64,000 nucleotides of DNA, taken from positions 3,472,001-3,536,000 of the forward strand of contig OZ252048.1 in the NCBI GenBank assembly GCA_965247915.1. Direction: 5' to 3'. Position 1 is the stretch's first letter. The number at the start of each line of letters is the position of its first letter. The notes under the pieces are model-generated. The model ran no database searches. It had not been told where the DNA came from and saw only the letters and a program-made list of their open reading frames with translations. The stretch comes from JAKZRT01 sp965247915 (GTDB lineage Bacteria > Pseudomonadota > Alphaproteobacteria > Rhodobacterales > Rhodobacteraceae). This document shows positions 8,258-16,322 of this stretch, piece after piece. The position numbers were made by a program, and so were the translations under genes.

Positions 8258-9319
8258 ATGCAGACGGATCAATTCATTCTCCCAGCTTTTCGGCTGCATG
8301 AGGTCATCACAACCTGTTTCGAGGCGATGGGCTGGCCCGAACGTGACGCGGGGATCGTTGCAGATCACCTCGTCCTGTCGGACCAGTCCGGGCATCCATC
8401 GCATGGCTCGGGCATGATGGAGACCTATGTCAAAAGCTTTCAGTCCGGCGCCATTGGCCCGGAGCGTGTGGCAAAACCGAAGGAATGTGCCCCGCCCTTC
8501 CTCGTGGTCAATGCTGATTTTGCGCTGGGGCATGTGGCGCTTCTGGACGCAATCGCCACCGGTGCCGACATCGCCAAATCACAAGGCGTCGCAATTCTGA
8601 ATGTCATTAGCGCGCACCATATTGGCCGCGTGGGGCATTACGCTGAAGTCGCAGCCGAAAAAGGCCTGATCAGTCTGTTCTGGTCGAACGTCTTCGGGCG
8701 CCCGCCTTTGGTCGCGCCATTTGGGGGCACCGAAGCCCGTCTTGGCACGAACCCCCATTGTATCGGGGTGCCACGTCTTGGCCGGCCGCCGCTGATTCTG
8801 GACATGGCGACAAGCCGCATTGCATTGGGCAAGACCCGCGTCGCGCAGGCCCAGGGCCGAGACGTTCCCGAAGGGTGTCTGCTCGATGCTGACGGAATTC
8901 CAACCACTGACCCAAACGTGATGTTCACCTCTCCCGTTGGGTGTTTGCTGTCTTTCGGCGATCACAAGGGCGCGGGCATCGGGTTTATGGCGGAAATCCT
9001 GTCCTCCGCTCTTGCCGCAACGGATACGATCGCGACAGACGCGGCCTCAGGCCTGATCGCGAACAACACATTCTGCATGCTGATCGATCCGAAGCGTCTG
9101 GGTGCGTCTGCCGAGGCCACCGAGACCGTTATCGAGACTTATGCCAACTGGATCACCTCGGCGCGTCCCGCAATTCCAGGTGCACCGGTTCTTCTGCCCG
9201 GTGCACCGGAGCGCCAGTCCCGCGCCCGGATGGGGGCGGATGTCTGGTTGTCGCGGGCGGGATGGAACTCCACCCGCCGCGCGGCCTTGTCAATCGGTGT
9301 CGAAATCCCCGAAAGTTGA
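8258..9319 (+). CDS. Ldh_2-family (malate/lactate/ureidoglycolate-type) dehydrogenase
   Basis: 353 residues, typical of the Ldh_2 fold (YlbC, sulfolactate dehydrogenase, piperideine-2-carboxylate reductase), which is unrelated to Rossmann LDH. Family marks: DHLVLSDQSGHPSHGSGMM near 34-52, ISAHHIGRVGHYAE near 114-127 with the conserved His, and GTNPHCIGVPR near 166-176. It carries out NAD(P)-dependent interconversion of a 2-hydroxyacid and 2-oxoacid in the cytosol. Last gene of the MFS-SDR-Ldh_2 unit; it converges with the luciferase-like gene 15 bp downstream. Confidence 0.87.
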   Translation: MQTDQFILPAFRLHEVITTCFEAMGWPERDAGIVADHLVLSDQSGHPSHGSGMMETYVKSFQSGAIGPERVAKPKECAPPFLVVNADFALGHVALLDAIATGADIAKSQGVAILNVISAHHIGRVGHYAEVAAEKGLISLFWSNVFGRPPLVAPFGGTEARLGTNPHCIGVPRLGRPPLILDMATSRIALGKTRVAQAQGRDVPEGCLLDADGIPTTDPNVMFTSPVGCLLSFGDHKGAGIGFMAEILSSALAATDTIATDAASGLIANNTFCMLIDPKRLGASAEATETVIETYANWITSARPAIPGAPVLLPGAPERQSRARMGADVWLSRAGWNSTRRAALSIGVEIPES

Positions 9320-9334
9320 GCAGGATCGTAGCGC

Positions 9335-10447
9335 TTATTCCGCCGCGATCATCAACGAGGTCTTCAACTTCGGCATAACCTCTTGCACCATCAGTTCGAG
9401 GTTGCGCGTCCATGCTTCGTTCTCGTCGATAAAGTCGAAGCACATGCCAATCAGGGTCCCAAAACCGCCTGTTTCATCAACCAAGTTCAACCCCTTCTGA
9501 ACGACCGTGTCAGGCGATCCAACCAGCCAGATATTCCGCGCCAGATACTCAGGCGTAATCATGTCGTCTGTATGGGACGGATCGACCTTCACGTACTTCG
9601 ACAAACCACGCCCAACGATGCCCGGGATCATGTAGTCGCGCCAGAACCGACCGACCTCGCCAGTTGAGGCAAGACGGATAGCCTCTTCATCAGTCTCGGC
9701 AACGAAGAAGGGGGGTGAGACGGCCCAATTGTCTCGATTGGGGCTATGGCCGGCCTTAAGGGCTTCAGCTTCGTAATCGTCCCAGTGCTTGGCAAGATAG
9801 CCCGGTCCAATGCAGAAACTCATGGGGCGGAAGCCAAGCTTACCGGCCAGAGACAGTGTGCGCGAATTGGCCGAAATCCCGGTCATGGCGAGGGGGGGAT
9901 AGGGTTTCTGGAAAGGCTTCAGGAACGGCCCCTTCTCCATCTCGTCCCAATCGCGACGGCGGAACTGCCAATACTCGCCATCATAATCGAACCCTTCATC
10001 TTCAGTCCAGATCTTGATCATGATTTCAAGGGCTTCACGGGTCATGGCCGCGTTGTGCGCTGTCTCTTCGCCGTTCTCGTCACGGGTAATGACCCCCAAC
10101 AAATCCGCGTCCATTGGCACCGACCCAGCGCCGATCCCGACCATATAACGCCCCTGCGCCAAGTGATCGAGATACGCGATGCGGTGCGCCAATTCCACAG
10201 GGTGGTGATAGGGCAGAACGTGCGCGCCAGGCGCGAGTTTGATCTGCTTTGTCTGGATCAGCGCTTGGGCGATCAGCAGATCCGGGGCCGGCACCGGCTC
10301 CCAGCCACACGCGAAGTGCTCGCCGATCCAAGCCTCGGCATAGCCGAGCTCATCAGCCTTCCGGATCGTCTCAAGAACGAAGTCAGCCCCCTGCTTTGGC
10401 GTACGCTCCGGCGCAAGATGGGGCATGAAGAATAGTCCAAGTTCCAT
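9335..10447 (-). CDS. LLM-class flavin-dependent oxidoreductase (luciferase-like)
   Basis: 370 residues from ATG 10447 (MELGLFFMPHLAPERTP), a bacterial-luciferase TIM-barrel protein. Seen: ELGYAEAWIGEHF, the GRYMVGIGAGS phosphate-loop region and a C-terminal LVGSPDTVVQKGLNL. The family uses reduced FMN or F420; alkane or nitrilotriacetate-type monooxygenation is common. ATG 10447 is preferred over GTG 10483 because GAGGA lies seven bases upstream of it. The promoter region shared with the CoA-transferase remnant holds a CAGTAGAT-type repeat (10482-10501). Confidence 0.88.
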   Translation of the reverse strand: MELGLFFMPHLAPERTPKQGADFVLETIRKADELGYAEAWIGEHFACGWEPVPAPDLLIAQALIQTKQIKLAPGAHVLPYHHPVELAHRIAYLDHLAQGRYMVGIGAGSVPMDADLLGVITRDENGEETAHNAAMTREALEIMIKIWTEDEGFDYDGEYWQFRRRDWDEMEKGPFLKPFQKPYPPLAMTGISANSRTLSLAGKLGFRPMSFCIGPGYLAKHWDDYEAEALKAGHSPNRDNWAVSPPFFVAETDEEAIRLASTGEVGRFWRDYMIPGIVGRGLSKYVKVDPSHTDDMITPEYLARNIWLVGSPDTVVQKGLNLVDETGGFGTLIGMCFDFIDENEAWTRNLELMVQEVMPKLKTSLMIAAE

Positions 10448-10481
10448 GTGATGTTCCTCAGTGTTCTTTGCAATGTTTGAC

Positions 10482-10501
10482 ACAGTATGTATATCTACTG
10501 T
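10482..10501. promoter_or_regulatory. Putative operator, third CAGTAGAT site
   Basis: ACAGTA (10482-10487), 8-bp spacer, TACTGT (10496-10501) is a perfect inverted repeat. Its right part includes ATCTACTG (10493-10500), the complement of the CAGTAGAT octamer at 365-372 and 5934-5941. It lies 35 nt upstream of the luciferase-like gene and 57 nt upstream of the CoA-transferase gene, in a divergent promoter. The N11 spacing of the other two sites is not kept here. Confidence 0.4.
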
Positions 10502-10558
10502 AAAGCGTCAAGTTAATAGCATTTCCGGCCTTCAAGACGACAGGAACCAGGCGACGCA

Positions 10559-10994
10559 ATGTCTAACCCGAAATTTCTCAGTTTGACTGATGCGGTCCGT
10601 GAGAACCTGCATGACGGCGCATTCGCCGCTTTCGAAGGATTCTCGCACCTGATCCCCTACGCAGCCGCCCACGAAGCCATTCGCCAAGGGATCAAGGACC
10701 TAACCCTGGTGCGGATGACTCCTGACGTGATTTACGATCAGTTCGTTGGCATGGGGCGCGTCAAGAAGCTGATCTTCGCCTATGTCGGCAACCCCGGTGT
10801 GGGGCTCCTACGCCGGGTCCGCGATTCCATCGAAAACGGCTGGCCGCACCGAATTGAATTCGAGGAACACAGCCACGCCGCGATGGCGAGCGCTTATGAG
10901 GCGGGGGCTGCCTTGCGCGGTGTTTCGGGGCTATCTTGGCTCGGACCTGCCCGGCGTGACCAGTACGATTCGATGGGTCGACTGTCCGTTTACT
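10559..10994 (+). pseudogene. CoA-transferase subunit A (GctA-like), frameshifted and truncated by an IS
   Basis: The first 118 codons encode a glutaconate/3-oxoacid CoA-transferase alpha subunit (GAFAAFEGFSHLIPYAAAHEAIRQ, FAYVGNPGVGLLRRV, EEHSHAAMASAYEAGA). In a run of five Gs near 10907-10911 the frame changes: the correct continuation, AGLPCAVFRGYLGSDLP then IRWVDCPFT, lies in another frame, and removing one G would restore it. The gene is then cut at 10994 by the left end of an IS3-like element; the family is normally near 300 residues. Neither the rest of subunit A nor subunit B is found on the far side of the IS, so sequence has been lost. Confidence 0.8.
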
Positions 10995-11079
10995 TGTCTG
11001 ACGTCAGCGCCTTTGGGACAGATATGAGGGTTTAGCATCAGGAGGATTTCTGGTTCATCGCAACCGTCAAGGAGTGAAG

Positions 11080-11454
11080 ATGAACAAGCAATCCGGAACC
11101 AGCAAAGCCTCGGCTGACAGGCTGGTCAAAACCATCCGCCGCAAGACCCGGCAAACGTATTCAGCCGAGGAGAAGATCCGCATTGTTTTGGCGGGTCTTC
11201 GGGGCGAGGAAAGCATCTCAGCACTGTGTCGCCGCGAGGGCATCTCAGAGAGTCTGTATTACAGCTGGTCCAAGGAGTTCCCCGAAGCAGGGAAACGCCG
11301 TCTGTCCGGCGATACGGCGCGTCAGGCGACGTCACCCGAGGTGAAGGAGCTACGTTCTGAGGCCTTGGCATTGAAAGAATGTGTGGCCGACTTGATCCTG
11401 GAAAACCGTCTGCTCAAAAAAAGCAAGACAGGGGATGGGGGATACGAGGAATGA
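11080..11454 (+). CDS. IS3-like transposase orfA
   Basis: 124 residues from ATG 11080, with AAGGAG five bases upstream. A basic N-terminus is followed by TYSAEEKIRIVLAGLRGEE and SISALCRREGISESLYYSW, the HTH_Tnp_1 helix-turn-helix that binds the IS ends. A leucine-rich segment (KELRSEALALKECVADLILENRLLKK) is the usual multimerisation zipper. Its stop overlaps the orfB start as ATGA at 11451-11454, so the two are coupled. Confidence 0.88.
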   Translation: MNKQSGTSKASADRLVKTIRRKTRQTYSAEEKIRIVLAGLRGEESISALCRREGISESLYYSWSKEFPEAGKRRLSGDTARQATSPEVKELRSEALALKECVADLILENRLLKKSKTGDGGYEE

Positions 11455-12062
11455 GGTATCCAGCGTCAGAGAAGTTGGAAATCATCCGCACCGTTGAGGG
11501 GTCCCATCTGCCTGCGAAGCAAACCTTGGATATGCTGGGCATTCCGCGCACCACATTCTACCGATGGTATGACCGCTATGTCGAAGGCGGCTTTGACGCC
11601 CTGGCGGATCGCTCACCCTGCCCAAAGTCGGTCTGGAACCGCATTCCCCAAGATCGGCGAGACGATCTGATTGAATTTGCACTGGAGCACGAGGCGCTGA
11701 CGACCCGGGAACTGGCGGTAAAGTATACCGATGAGAAGCAGTATTTTATCTCTGAATCATCGGTTTACCGCTTTCTGAAGGAAGCTGATCTGATCACCGC
11801 GCCCGACTATGTTGTGATCAAAGCTGCCGACGAGTTCACGGACAAAACCACCGCTATCAACCAGATGTGGCAAACCGACTTCACCTACTTCAGGATCATT
11901 GGCTGGGGTTGGTATTATCTCAGCACGATCCTGGACGATTACAGCCGCTACATCATCGCCTGGAAGCTCTGCACAAACATGCGGGCCGAGGACGTGGCGG
12001 CGACGATTGAGCTGGCCCTGGCGGCGTCAGGTTGTGATCAGGCGGTTGTGAGACACAAACCC
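11451..12062 (+). pseudogene. IS3-like transposase orfB, 5' part (cut by IS21-family insertion)
   Basis: Starts MRYPASEKLEIIRTVEG and contains the helix-turn-helix MLGIPRTTFYRWYDRY and the first part of the rve integrase core with WQTDFTYF (first Asp) and TILDDYSRYIIAWKL. The coding frame is interrupted after ...QAVVRHK at 12062 by an IS21-family element and resumes at 14531. Compare 32621-33526 for the unbroken version. Confidence 0.85.
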
Positions 12063-12177
12063 TGTGAATCGGCATGCAAAACTGACCCACTTAGGTGGGT
12101 TATGATCGTTTAAAATTGACCCTCTTGTTTTGTTAACGTCCGCGCGTATTGGCGCGGAGAATGAGCAGGTGATATTG

Positions 12178-13674
12178 ATGGAAAGTGCAGCGAAGATCCG
12201 TCGCATGGTTTTGCGTGATGGGCGAAGTATTAGATCTGTGGGCCGGGAGACGGGATTGTCGCGGAACACGATCAGGAAGTATCTGAAGGACAGCTCGCCT
12301 CCGAGCTACCATCGTCAGGTTGATCCAGTTCGGCACAAATTGTGTGACTATGAAGAGCGGCTCCAAACCTTGTTTGAGCAGGACCTGAAGCGCCCTCGCC
12401 GAGAACGTCGGACAGGGGTGAAGCTTTATGAGCAGCTGGTTTTGGAAGGATATACGGGGTCGTATTCGCCAGTTCAGCGTTTTGTTCGAGACCTGAAACG
12501 CACGGGTTTGAGGTCAGGAGATGCGTTCATTCCGTTGCAGTTCCAGTCTGGCGATGCGCTGCAGTTTGACTGGAGCGAAGAACATGTCGTCTTGGGCGGA
12601 ATTGCCCAGAAGGTGAAGATTGCCCACTTCCGTCTGTGCCACAGCCGCAAGCCCTTTGTTGTGGCCTACCCCGGGGAACCTCAAGAGATGGTGCTTGACG
12701 CTTTCGTGAGAGCGTTGACCTTTTATGGCGGGGTTCCGCGCCGTGTGATCATCGATAATCCCAAGACAATGGTGACCTATGTATCGCGCTCGAAAGACCG
12801 GATCTTTCACCCACGCTTTCTGGCCTTGATGAACCACTATGTCATGGAACCGGTGGCCTGCACGCCCGCGTCGGGCTGGGAAAAGGGTCAGGTCGAAAAC
12901 CAGGTGCAGTTTTTGCGCAGTCGGCTGTTCACGCCCAAACTGGCTTTTGATGATTTGGAGGGCCTGAATGCCTGGCTGTATCTGCAATGTGATGCCCTTG
13001 GATCACGCCCCCATCCAGAGCGACAGGATCAGACAGTTGATGCTGTCTTTGCTGCAGAACAGGCTGAACTGCGCCCTCTCGGCCGCCCTTTTGATGGCTA
13101 TGTTGAGAAGGCCGTTCGGGTGCGCTCTACTTGCCTGGTTCAATATGACAGCAACCGCTACAGCGTTCCGGCCTGTTTTGCTGGAAACCATGTCTCGTTG
13201 CGGGCCTATGCCGGTTGCGTCAAAGTGGTTGCAGGTCAAGATGTGATCGCCGAGCACAAACGTCACTTTACCCGTAATATCAGTTACTTTGAGCCCTGGC
13301 ATTATGTCCCTTTGCTGGTACGCAAGCCCGGAGCCCTGCGTGATGGCGCGCCCTTTGTGGATTGGCACCTGCCAGATGCCATGCACCAGATCAGGGTGCA
13401 TTACATGAAGGGCAAAGGTGGAGATCGGGAGTTTGTAGACCTTCTTATGCTGGCGCAAGACCACGGGATTGACGTTGTGGAAACGGCCTGTGATCTGGCT
13501 GTCGCGCAAAACACCCTACGCTTGCCTGCCGTCATCAACTTGATCAATCAGTTGGTCGAACCGATCATCCCCCCACTGGCACAAAGCTATGACTATCCCA
13601 TGCTGACGATGCGCCCGGAGGCCAACTGCAAACGATATGAGACATTGTGCGCCCGCCGAGAGATGACAGCATGA
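12178..13674 (+). CDS. istA: IS21-family transposase IstA
   Basis: About 498 residues from ATG 12178 (MESAAKIRRMVLRDG), preceded by AGGTGA; an upstream start at 12130 is possible but less likely. Order: N-terminal helix-turn-helix SIRSVGRETGLSRNTIRKYL, then the DDE core with LQFDWSEEHVV, VIIDNPKTMV and GWEKGQVENQVQFLR (Glu), and a C-terminal basic region. It cuts and joins the IS ends, with IstB as ATPase helper. It overlaps istB by ATGA at 13671-13674. Confidence 0.9.
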   Translation: MESAAKIRRMVLRDGRSIRSVGRETGLSRNTIRKYLKDSSPPSYHRQVDPVRHKLCDYEERLQTLFEQDLKRPRRERRTGVKLYEQLVLEGYTGSYSPVQRFVRDLKRTGLRSGDAFIPLQFQSGDALQFDWSEEHVVLGGIAQKVKIAHFRLCHSRKPFVVAYPGEPQEMVLDAFVRALTFYGGVPRRVIIDNPKTMVTYVSRSKDRIFHPRFLALMNHYVMEPVACTPASGWEKGQVENQVQFLRSRLFTPKLAFDDLEGLNAWLYLQCDALGSRPHPERQDQTVDAVFAAEQAELRPLGRPFDGYVEKAVRVRSTCLVQYDSNRYSVPACFAGNHVSLRAYAGCVKVVAGQDVIAEHKRHFTRNISYFEPWHYVPLLVRKPGALRDGAPFVDWHLPDAMHQIRVHYMKGKGGDREFVDLLMLAQDHGIDVVETACDLAVAQNTLRLPAVINLINQLVEPIIPPLAQSYDYPMLTMRPEANCKRYETLCARREMTA

Positions 13675-14402
13675 ATGCCCTCATTGATCAATTGGCTGGC
13701 CTTAGATTGCATGGAATGGCGGCTTGCGCACATGATTTGCTGTCCGCGCGCAAGTCGCCGAGCCTGACCACTGCGATAAAACAACTGATCGACGCTGAGA
13801 CCGTAGAACGTCAGGTCCGCTCAATCGAGTATCAAATGCGGATTGCAAAGTTCCCGCATCACAAGGATTTTGCCACCTTCGATTACAGCGCAGCCGCTGT
13901 TACTCAGGCTCGGATCGATCCCTTCTGCTCCGGACAGTTCACCCAAGACGCCCACAACCTCATTTTGGTGGGCGGAACTGGCACAGGCAAAACCCACATC
14001 GCCATTGCTCTGGGAACCACATTGATCAATCAGGGCAAAAAGGCCCGCTTCTTCAATGCTGTGGATCTGATCAACGCCCTGATCAGGGAGCAGGCCGAGG
14101 GTAATGTCGGGAAGATCATCCGGCAACTGACGCCACTGGATTGCGTCATTATTGATGAGCTGGGTTACATCCCGTTCCCAAAGTCCGGCGGCGCGCTGCT
14201 GTTCCATCTGATAAGCAAACTCTACGAGAAAACCAGCGTCATCATCACCACCAACCTGGAGTTCGGTGAATGGGTCTCCGTCTTCGGCGATCCCAAGATG
14301 ACAACCGCGCTCCTCGACAGGGTGACACATCATTGCTCCATAATCGAAACCGGAAACACATCCTACCGGTTCGCTCAGAGTAAAAGGGCCCGAAAACAAT
14401 AA
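13671..14402 (+). CDS. istB: IS21-family helper ATPase IstB
   Basis: 243 residues from ATG 13671 (MNALIDQLAGLRLHGM). A DnaC-like AAA+ ATPase: Walker A GGTGTGKTH near 105, Walker B CVIIDELGYIPF near 160, sensor IITTNLEF, and the C-terminal LLDRVTHHCSIIETG typical of IstB. It controls target choice and activates IstA. A remnant of a second, different istB lies at 33600-33681. Confidence 0.9.
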   Translation: MNALIDQLAGLRLHGMAACAHDLLSARKSPSLTTAIKQLIDAETVERQVRSIEYQMRIAKFPHHKDFATFDYSAAAVTQARIDPFCSGQFTQDAHNLILVGGTGTGKTHIAIALGTTLINQGKKARFFNAVDLINALIREQAEGNVGKIIRQLTPLDCVIIDELGYIPFPKSGGALLFHLISKLYEKTSVIITTNLEFGEWVSVFGDPKMTTALLDRVTHHCSIIETGNTSYRFAQSKRARKQ

Positions 14403-14416
14403 ACCGCAGCGCAAAC

Positions 14417-14466
14417 AAAGCCAGCAGACGAGCTCGCTATTTGAGGGCATCTCGCCTGCTGGCTTT
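14417..14466 (+). terminator. Hairpin after istB, possible terminator
   Basis: AAAGCCAGCAG (14417-14427) and CTGCTGGCTTT (14456-14466) are a perfect 11-bp inverted repeat with a 28-nt loop, 14 nt after the istB stop. There is no long U-run; it may stop or protect the istAB message. Confidence 0.4.
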
Positions 14467-14530
14467 GCCTCATCACGGGTGGGTCACTTTTAAACGCTGA
14501 AGCCGGGTCACTTTTGAACGCTCATTGACA

Positions 14531-14908
14531 CACAAGCCCCGTCTGCTGAGCGATAACGGCTCTTGCTACATCTCTGGCGACCTGGCCGAATGGCTCGGGG
14601 ATCGACAGATGGACCATGTTCGCGGTGCGCCGTTCCATCCGCAAACCTAGGGCAAGATCGAGCGCTGGCATCAGACGATGAAGAACCGGGTTTTGCTGGA
14701 AAACTACTATCTGCCCGGCGATCTTAAACGCCAGATCGGGGCCTTCGTCGATTACTACAACAACCAGCGCTACCACGAGAGCCTGAACAACGTCACACCC
14801 GCCGACGTCTACTTCGGGCGCGGCAAGGCCATCATCAGAGAAAGGGAAAAGATCAAGAAACTGACAATCCGACAACGCCGCTTGCAACATCAAAAACTCG
14901 CGGCATAA
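14531..14908 (+). pseudogene. IS3-like transposase orfB, 3' part with an in-frame stop
   Basis: Continues orfB after the IS21-family insertion (LLSDNGSCYISGDLAEWL, with the second Asp). The CAG codon of copy 2 (HPQTQGKIERWHQ) is TAG here at 14648-14650, so even without the IS21 insertion the protein would end before its catalytic Glu. The remainder, to LQHQKLAA, is otherwise intact. This copy of the transposase is dead twice over. Confidence 0.85.
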
Positions 14909-14981
14909 TCAATCACACAAACGAACCAGAGCCTCCAAAACTCAAACCGCTCTGATGTCCCATTTTATATGACGACGGACA

Positions 14982-15209
14982 ATAGCCTTAGCGGATTCAA
15001 AAGACCCGGATATCCTCAAGGACGGTGAAGAGAGCCGGTGCGCGGAGATTTTCGAGGAGTATGCGAATGGCGGATTGCAGATCATCCACGAAGCTATGAA
15101 TCGGGGCGGCGGCGAATATCCGGATCGCGACATTCTGGAGCTGCTGCGCGAGCACAACTATTTGAACATCGATGACGAAGAGCCCGATATCTCGGGGATC
15201 AACTTTTAA
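14982..15209 (+). pseudogene. C-terminal fragment of an unrecognised protein upstream of the helicase gene
   Basis: An open frame enters from the IS3-like right end and reads ADSKDPDILKDGEESRCAEI, then FEEYANGGLQIIHEAMNRGG and NIDDEEPDISGINF before TAA at 15207-15209. The helicase gene starts at the next base (TAAATG), so the two were one operon. Helix-rich and acidic; I do not recognise the family. Because the neighbour resembles the restriction helicase of DNA-phosphorothioation (Dnd) systems, a Dnd subunit such as DndE is a possibility, but only from position. Confidence 0.5.
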
Positions 15210-15266
15210 ATGCTGCGAGAACTGAGCTACAAGGGAGTATACAAATCTGATCTAGATAATATTCTA

Positions 15267-16322
15267 AAGCATATTGCATTTAATCTGAGGCATATCCCGC
15301 GGCCTTGAGGAAGTTCCAGCATTGGTCTGGGTCGAAGAGATCACAAATGTCGCTGAGGGCGTCAAAGAGGGCATCGAAGGTTCTTGCTCCAACCCTTCGC
15401 AGGTGAGCTTTCAACTTTGAGAACGCCATTTCGATCGGGTTAAGATCCGGGGAGTAGGGTGGCAGGAACAAGAACCAGCATCCGCGCGCCCTCAACGCCT
15501 GTGCCGCGCGGTGGCTTTTGTGGGTGGAAAGATTGTCGGGAATGACCACAGTTCCAGGGTCCAGCGCAGGCGCAAGCTGGGTCTCGATATAAGTCTCGAA
15601 CGCCGATCCATCCATTGCGCCGCTGATCACCCAGGGTGCAATCAGCGCGTTATGGGTCAGCCCGGCGATGAAGGTCTGCGTGCCCCATTTTCCAAAGGGT
15701 GCGGTGCCATAAAGCCGCTCACCCCTGAAGCTGCGCCCGCGCAACCGGGTGAGGTTGGTTTTGACGGCGGTTTCATCGATGAATACCAGCCTGTGCGGTT
15801 CGGCGCGCATGCGCGGCTGGCGGCGGCTGATCCATTCCCTTCGCGCCTTATGCAGGGCGGGCCGGTCACGTTCCTGCGCGACAAGTCCTTTTTTTATATG
15901 AAAACCCTGCGCGTTCCAGAGCCCGGTGGATTGAGGAGAGCTGAACGCTCACGCCGTGCGTCTCCGCAAGCGCACCCGCAAGTTCCTGCAATGTTATGTC
16001 CGGTTCAGCCCGGACAATCTCGATCAGGAAACCCGCATGCGGTGCCAGCTTGCCAAACCGGCCCGCTGGCCTGCCCTGTGGCTTGGGTGTGACCTCGCCC
16101 CGCTCACGTTGATCCGCCGCATAACGCACCGCCGTCGCTGCACTGACGCCATAAACCCGCCCCGCAGCGCGACAAGAGTTTCCGGCCGCAATATACCCGC
16201 ATATCCGCTGCCGAAGATCCAAAGAATACGGTTTGCCCATGCTCCACCTCCTCACGGGAAATGAATCAGACAAACAACACTTTGGGAATCCCCTTTCGAT
16301 TCACATCAAACGCAAACCGCTT
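15267..16322 (-). mobile_element. IS630-family insertion sequence
   Basis: 1056 bp. The ends begin AAGCATATTGCATTTAATCTGA and, inverted, AAGCGGTTTGCGTTTGATGTGA (16 of 22 match). It is flanked by the TA duplication typical of IS630/mariner elements (15265-15266 and 16323-16324). Taking out the element and one TA rejoins the helicase reading frame exactly, which fixes the boundaries. Confidence 0.93.
15280..16240 (-). CDS. IS630-family transposase in two overlapping frames (frameshifted)
   Basis: Starts at ATG 16240 (MGKPYSLDLRQRICGY), with GAGGAGG upstream. The first frame (to 15866) has the helix-turn-helix SCRAAGRVYGVSAATAVRY; the second, ending at 15280, has the DDE core FIDETAVKTNL, VIPDNLSTHKS and PPYSPDLNPIEMAFSKLK. 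The frames meet at a run of seven As (15889-15895 read on the minus strand), a typical programmed-frameshift site in this family, so a fused, active enzyme of about 315 residues is likely. Confidence 0.85.

Larger units (their letters stand above)
12063..14530 (+). mobile_element. IS21-family insertion sequence (istA-istB)
   Basis: The ends start TGTGAATCGGCATG and, inverted, TGTCAATGAGCGTT, each followed by the multiple terminal repeats typical of IS21 (CAAAACTGACCC and TTTAAAATTGACCC on the left; TCAAAAGTGACCC and TTTAAAAGTGACCC on the right, inverted). It is inserted in orfB of the IS3-like element. CACAAACCC (12054-12062) and CACAAGCCC (14531-14539) flank it as an imperfect direct repeat. 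Both transposition genes look intact, so it may be active. Confidence 0.88.
10995..14981 (+). mobile_element. IS3-like two-ORF element, copy 1, interrupted by an IS21-family element
   Basis: The ends are TGTCTGACGTCA (10995-) and, inverted, TGTCCGTCGTCA (ending 14981), with a further shared TGGGACA about 20 bp inward. It holds orfA and a split orfB. Copy 2 (32606-33599) is almost identical over the shared part and supplies the uninterrupted orfB, which defines the IS21 insertion point. The flanks (ACT on the left, ATA on the right) show no target duplication, so the element's two sides are no longer the original target. Confidence 0.85.

Noticed and set aside
14982..15209. Naming the fragment as DndE
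   Set aside because: No motif supports this; only its position beside a Dnd-type helicase suggests it.
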